From: Miscanthus floridulus | Lineage: Eukaryota; Streptophyta; Magnoliopsida; Poales; Poaceae | Direction of reading: 5' to 3' | Length of the DNA: 64,000 nt | NCBI RefSeq assembly: GCF_019320115.1 | Contig: NC_089597.1 | Location: 123,157,485-123,221,484, forward strand | Shown: positions 1 through 10,564 of the stretch, piece after piece | Layout of the letters: each line of letters begins with the position of its first letter | Numbering within the stretch: the first letter of the stretch is position 1 | Notes under the pieces: model-generated | Told to the model about the DNA's origin: nothing | Databases searched by the model: none | Seen by the model: only the letters and a program-made list of their open reading frames with translations | Program-made: the position numbers and the translations under genes

Positions 1-1287
1 GCCCCGGTTGCAAAATTGGAAGCAATTAGGATCTTGTTAGCTTATGCTTGTGCCCACAACATCAAGTTATATCAAATGGATGTGAAGAGTGCATTTCTCA
101 ATGGGTACATCAATGAGCTTGTTTATGTTGAACAACCTCCCAGTTTTGAAGATGAAAAGAAACCCAGCCATATTTACAAGTTGAGAAAGGCTTTGTATGG
201 ATTAAAACAAGCACCTAGAGCATGGTATGAGAGATTGAGAGATTTCCTACTCTCTAAGGGATTAAAGATGGGAAAGGTTGACACCACTCTCTTCACCAAG
301 AAACTTGGAAATGACTTGTTTGTAATGCAAATCTATGTTGATGATATCATTTTTGGGTCAACAAATCAAGATTTTTATGAGGAGTTTGGCAAGATGATGG
401 CAAGTGAGTTTGAGATGTCTATGATTGGAGAGTTTAGTTACTTCCTTGGTCTTCAAATCAAGCAAATGAAGAATGGCACATTCGTGAGTCAAGGCAAGTA
501 CATCAAGGACATGCTCAAGAAGTTTGGATTGGATGATGCTAAAGCTATTAGTACACCAATGGGGACAAGTGGGAGCTTGGATAGTGATGCTAGTGGCAAC
601 ATGGTGGATCAAAAGATATATCGGTCTATGATTGGAAGCATACTCTATGTGACCGCATCAAGGCCGGATGTGATGTTTAGTGTATGTATGTGTGCTAGAT
701 TCTAAGCCTCACCAAGAGAAAGTCATTCGAAAGCAACAAAGAGAATATTGAGGTACTTGAAGCATACACAAAATATTGGATTGTGGTATCCCAAAGGAGC
801 AAGATTTGAGTTGATTGGATATTCAGACTCTGATTATGCGGGATGCAAAGTTGAGAGAAAGAGCACATCGGGCACATGTCAACTATTGGGAAGATTACTT
901 GTGTCTTGGTCATCAAAGAAGCAAAATAGTGTAGCACTTTCAACCGCCGAAGCGGAGTACATTTTGGCCGGTAGTTGTTGTGCTCAATTACTTTGGATGA
1001 AGGCTACTTTGAGTGACTTTGGAATCAAATTCAAGCAAATGCCATTGCTATGTGACAATGAAAGTGTCGTAAAGCTCACCAACAACCCGGTTCAACATTC
1101 AAGAACAAAGCACATTGATGTCCGCCATCATTTCATAAGAGATCACCAACAAAAAGAGGATATTTGCATTGAGAGTGTGGGCACCGAAGATCAACTTGCC
1201 GATATCTTCACCAAGCCACTTGATGAGAAGAGATTTTGCAAGCTAAGGAATGAATTGAACATACTTGACTTCTCCAATATGTGTTGA
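1..1287 (+). pseudogene. Sirevirus-type Ty1/copia pol, 3' part (RT and RNase H)
   Basis: This is the C-terminal part of a Copia polyprotein; gag, protease and integrase lie left of the window. The reverse transcriptase carries the catalytic YVDDIIFGS motif near position 334. The RNase H part has SDSDYAG, the STAEAEY motif, a TKHID segment and the terminal LADIFTKPL block typical of Copia. A TAA at 703-705 interrupts the frame where relatives read Gln, consistent with a CAA-to-TAA change, and the same frame then continues to the normal stop at 1285-1287. The wording of the RNase H and the noncoding region that follows point to the Sirevirus (Opie/Ji-like) lineage. The copy is non-functional through this stop. 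Confidence 0.93.
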
Positions 1288-2343
1288 TGCACCCCCACTT
1301 ATATGACATGCCTCTCCTTCGAGCAATCCAAGGTAAAAGTTGATTGGCATGGCATACATCCTTGCTAAGGACATGTTTAGCGCATCTAGACATCCTTCAC
1401 ATCAAATAGTCTTATTCATGTAAAATCAAATGAATTTGATGCTTGTATGGTACCACTACTGCTTCAATGCTTAATTTGGTCTAGTGGTAGCATATGACAT
1501 ATTTGTGGGCTTGTAAACCTAGTGTTTGATCTAGAAAATAAGCTATAAGTGTTTAACTCAACATGGTACAAGATAACCCTTATTTGGAGGTGTGAAGAAG
1601 CTTGTCCTTGGATCAAACTGAGTTAAATATCTTTTGCAAGTGGTCTAGAATGAACCAAATTAGGAAAATAATCCTCATTTCGCATGGTTTCACCCTAACC
1701 TATCTATAATTTGAGCCCACCTTTTGTGCTAATTGTTGACAAAGGGGGAGAGAAATTCACAAAGATAGTAAAATAGGGGGAGCAAACAAATGAAATGATA
1801 TTGTAAGGGGATCAAATCAAAATTGTACACAAGTAGGGGGAGCAAGCTCATAAACTTGTATGTTGCATTTGAATGTGCATTTCATATATTTGCTTGCATG
1901 GCACAAGTTTTTAAATTTCAATATACATGCTTGTGTGGTGTATGCTAGTTGTAGGTTTGAATGATGAAATAAAAAACTAGCATGCATAGGTTATCTAGTG
2001 TTTGTATTTCAAAGTCTCCAAGTGGTATCAAGCTAATCATGGTGCTAAGGATGGTATATAGGTGCACTCCGATTGGTATCACGCTTCAAAGGTCCATCTT
2101 CTATACCTTAGCATCATTTGGTAGACATTGTCTCCTACATTTCCTATCTAATCATATGTGCAAGCTACAATCTAAACTTTTAGCACATTTGTAGGGGGAG
2201 CAATTGCTACCATATGGGATTCATGAAACTTGTCCATATCTTTTTACACATGGTAAATATGCTTGGGCAAGCAACATGGATTCAATTAAAAATCAATTCA
2301 TATCTTATGTAAGAGTTGTCATCAATTACCAAAAAGGGGATAT
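1288..2343 (+). other. Sirevirus 3' noncoding region with repeated polypurine tracts
   Basis: About 1 kb separates the pol stop from the LTR, and no ORF in it is convincing. It holds several copies of a purine block of the form TAGGGGGAGCAA (near 1741, 1773, 1833 and 2191). A last purine run at about 2331-2342 directly abuts the LTR and is the likely plus-strand primer. Multiple purine tracts ahead of the 3' LTR are a known Sirevirus trait. The antisense element at 22750-23770 shows the complementary series. Confidence 0.8.
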
Positions 2344-2842
2344 TGAAAGCTCTAGTTTGGTTTTGGTGAATTGATGAAACCCTTAGTTCTAACCTAGTTT
2401 ATCAAAGTGATTATGAGATAGGTAGCACTACTCCAAGTGATGAAGAAAATAAAGATCATGATATGATAATGATGATGGCATGGTGATGATCAAGTACCTG
2501 GACTTGAAAAGAAAAAAGAGAAAAACAAAAGGAACAAGGCAAATGTATAAATGGTAGGAGCCTTTTTGTTTTAGTGATCAAGACACTTAGTGAGTGTGGT
2601 CACATTTTGGATCGATAGCCATACTTTTAAGAGGGCTGAAACTCGTATCGAAATGCGGTTATCAAAGTGCCACTGATGCTCTAACTCATTGCATATGCAT
2701 TTAGGATATATTGGAGTGTTAATACCCTTGAAAATGTTTGTGAAAATATGCTAACACATGTGCACATGGTGATACACTTGGTGGTTGGCACATTTGAGAA
2801 AGGGTGAAGAAGATAGAGGTGAAAAGGAGTTAGTCGCGCTGG

Positions 2843-3330
2843 TTATAGAGTGACCAGACGCGTCCGGTATGGTGACCGGACACGTCCGGTTTTGACGATG
2901 AACTCAGAGACCGGACGCGTCCGGTCGCCACACCGGACGCATCCATGTGAATAAGCAAAGTCGTTGTTCGGTGAAATAGTTGATCGGACGCTGGCTGCGT
3001 CCGGTCCGGAGTGACCGGACGCGTTCGATCGACTGTGGGTGCTTACTAGACTTGATCGGACACTGAGGCTCAGCGTTCGGTCAGATTCTAACGGACGCGT
3101 CCGATCGACCTTGGGTACTCTCTGGACTCGACCGGACACTGCGGCTCAGCGTCCAGTCATTTCAATTTCTGTGTCCGGTCTGAGCGTCCGGTCGTCGGTA
3201 GTGTGGGCAGCAACGCCTACTTTGGTTTGAACTGGACACGTGGCGATCTGGGAGCGACCGGACACGTCCGGTCGGCCTACCGGATGCGTCCGGTATTCAT
3301 GGTCAGTGCGTCCGGTATATTCGAGCAGCG
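2843..3330 (+). repeat. Cluster of palindromic CCGGACGCGTCCGG-type units in the LTR
   Basis: A 16-bp palindrome, ACCGGACGCGTCCGGT (2910-2925), and many half or degenerate copies occur over about 490 bp just upstream of the LTR TATA-like box. The block is CpG-rich in an otherwise AT-rich LTR. From memory, similar palindromic units have been described in Sirevirus LTRs. Open frames across this block result from the repeat composition and are not genes. Confidence 0.8.
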
Positions 3331-3391
3331 CGTCGGGTCGATGCGCAGTCAGCCCAATAATTGAGCCGACGGCTCTATTTCATGGGGGCTT

Positions 3392-3400
3392 CTATTTAAG
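3392..3400 (+). promoter_or_regulatory. LTR TATA-like box
   Basis: CTATTTAAG lies downstream of the palindrome block and upstream of a CT-rich leader, where the U3/R boundary is expected. The antisense Sirevirus LTR has TATATAAG in the matching place (about 21638-21645). Confidence 0.55.
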
Positions 3401-4314
3401 CCCCATGGCCGGCTCAAGCTCACTCTCTTGGCCATTTGCATTGACATAGCAACCTTGTGAGCTTAGCCAAAGCCCTCCCACTCATCTGCATCATTGATTC
3501 ATCATCATTGTGAGGTTGAGAGAGAATCCAAGTGCATTGCTTGAGTGATTGCATCTAGTGGCACTTGGCATTCGTGTTTCGCTGCAGGATTCACTTGTTA
3601 CTCTTGGTGGTTGCCGCCACCTAGACGGCTTGGAGCAGCGAGGATCGTTGAGCGGAGGTTGGTGATTGTCTCTGGCTCTGATCGTGGTGATTGTGAGGGG
3701 TCTTGTGCCTTCCTCGGTGGAGAGCCAAAAGGTAACTCTAGTGGATTGCTCGTGTCATTGAGTTACCTCACTTGAGGGTAGGTTCTAGCGGTGTCCAATT
3801 GTGTGGATGAGGTTCGTGCAACACCTCTTAGCCGCCGAACCACCAAGTGTTGGTTGACACAACGGGGACTAGCGTGCCGGCAAGCACGTGAACCTCGGGA
3901 GAAAAATTAGTTGTCTCTTGCCCTTTGGTATTCTGCCTGTGATTGATTTAGTATTCATCTTGTGATTGGTTCACACGGCGGTATAATTACCCTACTCACT
4001 CATTTATATTCTTGCAAACTAGTTGTGGTAAGCTCTTTAGTGTAATTAGAATTGAGAGCTTGCTTTGTTATTTTAAGTTCTTCTAGTGGAGCTCTTTAGA
4101 GTAGCAAGATTGAGAGCTCTTAGTGAGTAGTAACATTGCAAGTTGTGTGCCTAGTAATCGTTGCAACTAGAATTGTTGGATAGGTGGCTTGCAACCCTTG
4201 TAGAGCTAGAGCAAGTTTGCATTTCGCTATTTGTCATACTAATCAAATTGCTCTAGTTGATTTGTAGTTTCTAAATAGGCTATTCACCCCCCCTAGCCAT
4301 ATTAGGACCTTTCA

Positions 4315-4910
4315 CCCGTTCACGGTGGCCCACACCACTCCTCCAGCACAGCCCCTTCCCATGGTGCACTCGTCCATCCCACTCCTTGGGCCAAGAAGCA
4401 GGTCTACTGTGCTCCTTTGCCATCCACCCTACTCCTCCGCTCGCCTCTGCGCCTGCCCATCTCCTCTACCGTGCTCCTCCACCTAGGAAGGAGGCCACCG
4501 GCGCTCCTTTGCCTTCCACCCTGCTCCTCCAGCCACCCCCACCTGACCCACGGCGTCACGTCCAGCTCGTCTAGCTGCCACCACCTCGGCCAAACAAAAG
4601 GAGGGAAGGTGAGGAAAATGGAAGAAAGCCACGGACATAAGAGAAGGACATGAGGAGGGGATGGACTCATACCTTAGATTTGAGAAGTGCACGGGGACAA
4701 CATCTTTAGAGAATATTGTCCTTTGGAGATGTTTACATCCCACCTATCCCTGAACCAAGTAGCGGTATGAAGTGAGATATCCACTTCGTTCCTGTTCCTA
4801 AGCCGCCGCCAACCAAGCACACCTTTAATAATCCTATTGCAACTGCCCATGCACACGACATGAAATACTCTCCTTCTATTTGGAGAAGAAAGAATATGGA
4901 GCATGCAAAT
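4315..4910. other. Intergenic sequence, no recognisable gene
   Basis: The first 350 bases are CT/CA-rich low-complexity sequence with overlapping short open frames on both strands and no family resemblance. The rest has no feature I can name, although the minus-strand words around 4800-4830 resemble MITE subterminal sequence. Confidence 0.4.
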
Positions 4911-4994
4911 TACTCTCTTTATTCCAAATTATAAGGTTTTGCTAGGTGCATAGCTTTATCTATGTAGCTAGATATGTACTACTATGTCAAGATA

Positions 4995-6184
4995 CACTAC
5001 CAAAAATGAGTTTTTGGAGACAACCTCTCTGATTTAACAGAATCATGTATACCTAGAGACTGCCTCCGTAAATGGCCAGGTGACCTCCAGGTAAATGCCC
5101 ACCTCTAAAAACATTTACAAAGGCGGGCTTCCTAAGACGTCCATCTCCATTAATAATCGATTAACAGAGATGAGCATCTTAAGATGTTGGGTCTCTAAAA
5201 ATCGCTATTAACCAAGGTGGTCGTTCGAAGCATTCATCTCTAAAAATAAATTAACAGAGGCGACATCTTAAGATGTCTCTAAAAATGGTTTCATCCAAAA
5301 ATAATTTATAACTTTTTTATATGAACTCGTATAAAAATAAAATATATACCAAAATTGTAGTTCTTGCCGCCATCTACAATTTTGTAGTTGAGAAGTTTTT
5401 TATTTAAAACTGTTTAGAGTCCCAAAATGCTATTTTAAGTTCATGGATTTTGAAATTTGAAAATTTCAAACAACCTCGGATGTTCACATGGTCTATGCGA
5501 AAGTTGTAGTTATCAATACAATCTATAACTTTGTAGTTGAAAAGTTTTTTATTTGAAATCGTTTAAAGTACCAAATATATGCTTAAAGTTCATATATTTT
5601 GAAATTCAAAATTTAGAATTTCTTAACGACCTTAAATGTTTACATAATTAATAACAAAGTTATAGTGGCCAGCCTGATCTATATGTTTTTATTGATAAGT
5701 TTTTGATTTAAAGTTTTTTAGTGTCTCAATTATTTGTTAAATTAACATATTTTGAGATTTAATTTTTTGAATTTTTCAAACAATCTTTGATGAAGACACA
5801 TCATATACGAATGTTGCAGTGCTTGACAAGATTAAAAAATTTATAGTTGAAACTTGTTTCATTTGAGTTTATTTAGTAGCTAAAATATTCAATATAAAAT
5901 TACAAAATATTTGTAAAACATAGAAATTATGTATACTCTTAGAAGTGAGTGTGTGGTGCAGTGGTAAGAATATGTTATTGCTAAGTAGTAGGTTGTGAGT
6001 TCGAGTTCTAAGAAGGAATTAGCATCTTAAGGTGCCCGTCTCTATTAATCGTTTTTCGAAGGCAGACATCTTAATGCGTCCACCTCTATTACTTGATATT
6101 CGGAGGCAGACATGATTGTTAGAGGCGGATTTCCGTCTCTAAAAAAGTAAGAATGTCTGCTTTCTAAAAATGTTTTGTGTAGTG
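4995..6184. mobile_element. Non-autonomous CACTA-like element
   Basis: The termini are CACTACCAAAAA and its inverse, TTTTGTGTAGTG. Subterminal repeats based on a CATCTTAAGATG-type core and 'gaggcgg' words recur in both orientations at each end, the usual CACTA design. Flanking triplets are ATA and ATG, an imperfect 3-bp target duplication. No transposase is present; the centre is AT-rich with three similar blocks around 5340-5850. The element sits inside the Stowaway MITE. Confidence 0.75.
5950..6012 (+). other. tRNA-like Pol III promoter (A and B boxes)
   Basis: TGGTGCAGTGG (about 5954-5964) fits the A-box consensus, and GAGTTCGAGTTCT (about 5998-6010) fits the B box at tRNA-like spacing. 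There is no acceptor stem, so this is not a tRNA gene. It may be the head of a SINE captured in the CACTA-like element. Confidence 0.45.
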
Positions 6185-6483
6185 ATGCATAGTAAAAATT
6201 ATATGTTAAAAGAGTCGGAACGACTTATGATTTGGAACTAATGGAGTATTTCATAGACAGACAAAATATGCAACACGCAAATTTACTACTTGAGAAGTAG
6301 ACGCCGCACACGCTATGGCACAGCATTGGACTTCAAAGTATAGCGCCGCCGGAGGTTAGTTCTCTAGAAATGGAACTGGGTTGTTATTTTCCAACGTTAT
6401 GGCGACCGTGATCCATTTGTTCGTGAGTTTTCACCGGATTTAACTTGACCGTTGTGCGTAGTCAATATATATCCGTCCCTGTC

Positions 6484-6496
6484 CATGCATGCATGC
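6484..6496. promoter_or_regulatory. RY-type repeat CATGCATGCATGC
   Basis: Overlapping CATGCA motifs lie about 650 bp upstream of the EG45-like gene; a further CATGCAT is at 6964-6970, just before its TATA box. RY motifs bind B3-domain factors in many plants. A role here is inferred from position only. Confidence 0.3.
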
Positions 6497-6991
6497 TGCA
6501 CAAGTCAGTGTTTCTCCGGTTCTCGTTGCCTCTCAGAGATAGCAAACGAATTAATCTCTCGTTGGATTTTGGCCCCAGATAATAGAGCGCGCCCCGCTAG
6601 TAGCAAACGACGCAAAATAGCAGCCGGCCGGAAGAAACTCGGATTCGCCTGCGTTACAAGCTGATGAATTGAAGGCATATTCTGAAACGTGAAACGTACA
6701 GTTACCGAAAATTTGACTCGCTAGCGACATGTAAGAATTTGGACATTCAATATTGCAAGTCCAGTCCAGCCACAGCGACCGGCCGGCGGCCAAACTCTTC
6801 TTTCTTCTGACCCCCAAAACGCAAGGGAGACCCCTGCTCTGTATTCTTCCTAAATTTGTCCGAATGGAGCCAAAATTTTTCTAGGTCGACCGGCAGGTTG
6901 TATGGCTCATCGTGCATGGTCAGGCGTGCACACTGGCATCTCCTGGGTTTTCCATGCAGCAGCCATGCATGATTTTCCACGCGCGACCTCC

Positions 6992-6998
6992 TATAAAT
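6992..6998 (+). promoter_or_regulatory. TATA box of the EG45-like gene
   Basis: CTATAAATA lies about 140 bp upstream of the start codon, leaving a leader of roughly 110 bases. It is the best TATA match in the region, and the spacing suits a short intron-less 5' UTR. Confidence 0.7.
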
Positions 6999-7132
6999 AC
7001 GCCACTCCATCGGCCTCGATATTGTCACTCGTACACCAAAAGCAATAGCATCGCCTAGCTAGCCCTTCTCTCAACGACGGCAAAAGAAGCCGTTGCATAG
7101 ATCGAGTAGCTAGCTTCAACCTGCTGCCGGCC

Positions 7133-7724
7133 ATGTCAAAGGCTGCTGCCGTCGTTCTGCTCGTCGCCGCCCTGCTCGGCTGCCTTGTCTCGGAGTCGCT
7201 CGCCGACCAGGGCACTGCCACCTACTACACCGTCGACACTCGTGCGTTGCTCTAGCTAGCCTCTACACTACATTTCCGCATGGCATCAGCATATATATCA
7301 CGTTGTTTTCTGAATTAACACGAGTGCCATGGCGTGCGTGTGCAGCGTCGGCGTGCTACGGGTACCAGGACGAGGGCACAATGATCGCGGCGGCGAGCGA
7401 CTCGCTGTGGAACGGCGGCGCGGCGTGCGGCACGACGTACACGATCACTTGCGTCGGGGGCACCAACGACACCCCGAACCCCTGCAACGGCGGCGCCTCC
7501 ATCACCGTCAAGATCGTCGACCGCTGCCCATCGCCCGGCTGCCAGGCCACGCTCGACCTCTCCCAGGAGGCCTTCGCCGCCATCGGCAACGTCGACGCCG
7601 GCAAGATCGTCATCGATTACAACCAGTACACAGCGAAATCAAACTTTCTTTCTTCTTGTTTGATCCCTTCGAACTTTGTTTGTGACTAATTAATCTTCTG
7701 TTGTTCTGCTTCTGCAGGGTGTAA
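7133..7724 (+). CDS. EG45-like domain / plant natriuretic peptide-like secreted protein
   Basis: Three exons, 7133-7241, 7346-7625 and 7718-7724, join through GT-AG introns of 104 and 92 bp into a 131-residue protein. The second splice is decisive: it replaces a run-on tail with the family ending YNQV and a stop. Residues 1-24 are a signal peptide, cut near SESLA/DQG. The mature part is a single expansin-like double-psi beta-barrel with six cysteines and the VDRCPSPGCQATLDLS core, lacking the C-terminal expansin domain. Family members are small apoplastic proteins linked to water and ion homeostasis and stress. Length and domain order match the family. The frame is intact, so this is probably a working gene. 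The molecular activity is not shown by sequence. Confidence 0.92.
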
Positions 7725-7961
7725 ACTGGCGGTGCAAAAGCTTGCAAAAGGAAGCACAGACTACATACATGCGCTTCATTCAAGATTATATTATTCAGGG
7801 ATGAATTATTAGTAAATAAGCAATAACAAATCATGTCGATCGTAGTAGTCTCATGCTACGACTATAATAGTAGTGTACACAAATGATTTGTTTTCTGAAA
7901 TAATGATCTGCACCACACGAGTGCGCGTATAATTGTACCATTGGAGAAATAAATAACCGGG

Positions 7962-7963
<2 letters not shown>

Positions 7964-8025
<62 letters not shown>
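7964..8025. repeat. (AT)n microsatellite, about 30 units
   Basis: A near-perfect run of alternating A and T over about 60 bases lies 240 bp past the stop of the EG45-like gene. Open frames across it are artefacts. Confidence 0.95.
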
Positions 8026-8026
<1 letters not shown>

Positions 8027-8484
8027 CTGCAAGGAAATAGCCGTGCTTTGTAATGAAAAAAAAAACTCTCTCACCTTCAGCCCAAAACCCATCATGTGTC
8101 TCCTCATCCTCGCCGCGCTCACCAGCAGTGGTCATGGTGCCCGATCACAACACGTCCAAACATGAGGTCAAACACCACATACCATCACACTCCCTTCTTG
8201 CATTTATGTCTCCTAGTCACCCTTGCAGGCTTGCAGCGGACTTGCAATTACAGTAGGAGCAGGCATCACCCCTGTACCAGGTGCATTCTTCATCCCAAAC
8301 ACTCCTGTCTGTTTCTTGCCTATCAGCAAGCTCGTTGATTCACCGTCGAGGCGTTGTGCTCAACGAGTAGCCACTAGCCACCATACGGTTGCCTGCCAGA
8401 ACTAATGCTCTCGCTGTCCAACCACCGCCATCCATGCAAGCATGTACGCCTGTGTAATACCTCATAGTCTAAACATTAATTCAA
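8026..8484. other. Intergenic, no recognisable gene
   Basis: Moderate GC with short overlapping open frames on the plus strand. None resembles a known family, and I see no splice-consistent gene model. Confidence 0.4.
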
Positions 8485-8802
8485 CACTGCCACAAAACAT
8501 ATTTTGGGAGGCCCCTTTTGATTAACAGAGGCAGGCACAAAAGGACGCCGCCTCTGTTGAGGGGACGCCTATACGGGAAAGTCTACCTCGTTAATCATTA
8601 ATGGAGGTGGTTGTTTTAAGACACTCGTCTCCTTTAAACAATTAACAGACGAGTGTATCCTAAAGCACTCACCTCCATATTAATGGAGACAAATGCCTTA
8701 AGATGTGTGTCTTCTTTAAACTATTAACAAAGACGGACACTTGTCTCCGTTAATATAGGATTGACGGAGGCAGCATCCTTACATTGCCCGCTTCTGTTAG
8801 TG
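8485..8802. mobile_element. Small CACTA-derived element
   Basis: It opens with CACTGCCACAAAA and closes with CTTCTGTTAGTG. Between lie several inverted 20-25 bp units built on 'attaacagaggc' and 'gcctttaagatg' words, closely resembling the subterminal repeats of the larger element at 4995-6184. No coding sequence and no clear 3-bp target duplication remain. Confidence 0.55.
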
Positions 8803-9714
8803 ATAGGCTACAAATACAATGCAATCACTCACTCTTCTTGCTCCATGAGCTCACCCATTTATTTTGGCGTGGTGAAAAACAAATCTATTTCAATAAGAAA
8901 ACTCTATTTTTCAAGGGGGAGGTTTTGATCTTGGTTTCTTTGAGTGAGGCGGCCATAGGAGGTTGGTATGTGCCCTTATATGCTCCTTTTGTGCTTTTTT
9001 CTAAGTTTTTATGCTTTTGTGGTAGTTTATGGTGGCCTATATATCTAGTTCTAATAGTGGGAGGAGAGAGAAAGATAAGATGTAAGTGTGAGAGGCCAAG
9101 AAAAAAAAAGGAAAATGACATTTCAAAATGCCATGTTGGTTTTGTTTGTATCATAACTAGAGAAGGAGAGGGGGTCGTCGGACCAAGAAACCTTGCTCCT
9201 CTTAATATTATAGTTAGGGATATGTCTCCATCATCCCGTATTTGTAATTGTAGCAGATCTGTTAGAAAGATGAGAAATAAACTCCCTAATAAAAACTTAA
9301 AGCAACAAGATTTACTCACCTCTTGCACAGTAAATAAGACCTAGGACTAAAAAGATCACACTAAGTCCTTAGGGCTATATAAAAGGACTAAAATTTACTT
9401 AGTGTGATCAATTTCCAAGTACTCTACTGCTACTGCCCGAGCACCATCGCTCAATGTTAACAACCTTCGATTCCAAAAAAAAAATGTTAACAACCTTCAG
9501 TCTTCTTCATTGTTAATGAGCCATGAAGCAAACATAGATGGCATAAACGTGGAAGATAACCAGAGCGGTCTGCAGAAAAGGTTTGAACTAGTCGTTAGTT
9601 AAATTCTTCAAGGAAAAAGTAATTAAAATCCTCAAAGAATTAAATTAAAATACAAATACAAATAAAGGTAATAGTTGGATCAAACTACAGAACAACACAA
9701 ATAACGACCAACTT
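8803..9714. other. Intergenic region with a short perfect hairpin
   Basis: A 186-codon open frame begins in the CACTA-like end and runs to 9344, but codon use is AT-driven and no domain is visible, so I do not call it a gene. A 13-bp perfect inverted repeat, GATCACACTAAGT (9354-9366 and 9397-9409) with a 30-base loop, may be a MITE relic. Two copies of an 18-bp word (AATGTTAACAACCTTC...) flank an A-run near 9455-9500. Confidence 0.4.
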
Positions 9715-10011
9715 TTACCATACGTTTCCAAAGCCCATCCAGAAGTTAAAGCAGGCATCGCTGTCGCACAGCCCCGACCCCGCCGGCGTAGGCTCCGGGA
9801 CCGGTGCGCCGCCGCTCACTCGAGCCGGAGCCGGTGCCGGTGCCGGTGCAAGCAGCGGCTGGTCATCGCCAGCCCACTCGGCCGCTTGCCGCCGCTCGTC
9901 GTAGCAAAGCATCATGTGATGATCCTCCTACGCGGACGTGTACTCGTCGGGATAGCGGCGTAGCGGCTGCTGCGGACAAGGCGGAGCACACGCCGCCCTC
10001 GCCGACCGCAT
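9715..10011 (-). pseudogene. Unrecognised small minus-strand gene with an in-frame TAG
   Basis: A TATA box at 10150-10144 (minus) is followed 133 bp later by ATG at 10011. That frame runs 27 codons to a TAG at 9930-9928, then stays open for 70 more codons to a stop at 9715. The downstream part holds a proline-alanine run (LLAPAPAPAPA) and ends in NFWMGFGNVW. GC-rich codons continue across the TAG, suggesting one former protein of about 98 residues. Alternatives are an unrecognised intron (GTAGGA lies at the TAG) or use of the ATG at 9915 for a 66-residue product. I do not recognise the family. Confidence 0.35.
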
Positions 10012-10143
10012 GCTGGACCACCGACGATGCGCCGCGAGTAGATTAGCTAGTTTCCCTCTGATCGACGAGCTAGGGACTAGGACGGAGTCTACCTTTTGCC
10101 TGATTGCCTCGATTGGCTCCTCCGTCTCTTATATTTGATCGGC

Positions 10144-10150
10144 TTATATA
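10144..10150 (-). promoter_or_regulatory. TATA box on the minus strand
   Basis: TATATAA on the minus strand lies 133 bp before the ATG at 10011, a normal distance for a plant promoter. It is the main support for calling a minus-strand gene here. Confidence 0.4.
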
Positions 10151-10253
10151 ATGCCCGATCGCCAGCAGGCGGAATCCATCACAGCTCGGAGGAGTCTCCG
10201 ATGTCCGATCCATCACGTGACTCGTCGACTGCTAGCTCAATAGAGGCCCGCAT

Positions 10254-10281
10254 GCAGAGAGGGAGAGAGAGAGAGAGGGCC
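10254..10281. repeat. GA-rich microsatellite
   Basis: GAGA-type simple repeat about 100 bp upstream of the minus-strand TATA box. Confidence 0.8.
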
Positions 10282-10426
10282 CAGCACAATTAATTAGAGA
10301 CTAGAAAACATTTTTGTAGATTAAACGTCTTACATTCACAAGTGAATAGGTGTATAGCCGTCTATAAATGACCAACGTCCTAATGACCACGCAGCACGCA
10401 CTCCAACAACAGAAAGTAAAGGACGA

Positions 10427-10558
10427 CTAAACCTCCAGAGTTCTCAAAACCAAAGAGAAAAACAAGACATCTAGTTCTCTAATCTCTTCTGCTGCCTCCA
10501 TCCCAAACTTCCGAAGACCTCGAACAACATCACTTCCAACTTTTTGCATCCACTCTTC
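10427..10558 (-). other. Coding-like fragment, possible captured exon
   Basis: A minus-strand frame of 43 codons from 10558 to a stop at 10427 reads with mixed charged and hydrophobic residues (for example VVRGLRKFGMEAAEEIRELD), unlike the noise frames around it. There is no clear start and no family I can name. It directly adjoins the duplicated 3' UTR block at 10565. Confidence 0.25.
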
Positions 10559-10564
10559 ATATAT

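Larger units (their letters stand above)
2344..4314 (+). repeat. Sirevirus 3' LTR
   Basis: The LTR starts with TGAAAGCTCTAG just after the purine tract and ends with ATTAGGACCTTTCA, giving TG...CA ends and 1971 bp. The 5-bp target copy on this side would be CCCGT (4315-4319), but the partner lies outside the window. A GC-rich block of palindromes occupies about 2840-3350, followed by a TATA-like box and a pyrimidine-rich leader. Related LTRs occur antisense at 20963-22749 and, in part, at 61220-61728. Confidence 0.9.
4911..6248. mobile_element. Stowaway-like (Tc1/mariner) MITE, split by an insertion
   Basis: The left end reads TA then CTCTCTTTATTCCAAATTATAAG. The right end is the inverse, a TTATGATTTGGAAC block closing at GGAG followed by TA. 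These match the inverted repeats and TA target duplication of Stowaway MITEs. Without the inserted CACTA-like element (4995-6184) the MITE would be roughly 145 bp, a normal size. Confidence 0.75.

Noticed and set aside
2843..3139. 98-codon minus-strand ORF rich in Arg and Ser
   Set aside because: It is the palindrome block of the Sirevirus LTR; no start context or family.
5954..6010. tRNA gene
   Set aside because: A and B boxes are present but there are no acceptor or anticodon stems.
7303..7689. EG45-like gene read as a single 128-residue ORF
   Set aside because: It lacks a true ATG and a signal peptide and runs into intron 2. The three-exon model gives the signal peptide, the family C-terminus and GT-AG borders.
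7851..8135. Minus-strand ORF with IYIYIY repeat
   Set aside because: It is a translation of the (AT)n microsatellite.
8784..9344. 186-codon plus-strand ORF
   Set aside because: It starts inside a CACTA-derived end, has no domain or signal-peptide logic and AT-driven codon use, and a comparably long frame is open on the other strand. No gene is claimed.
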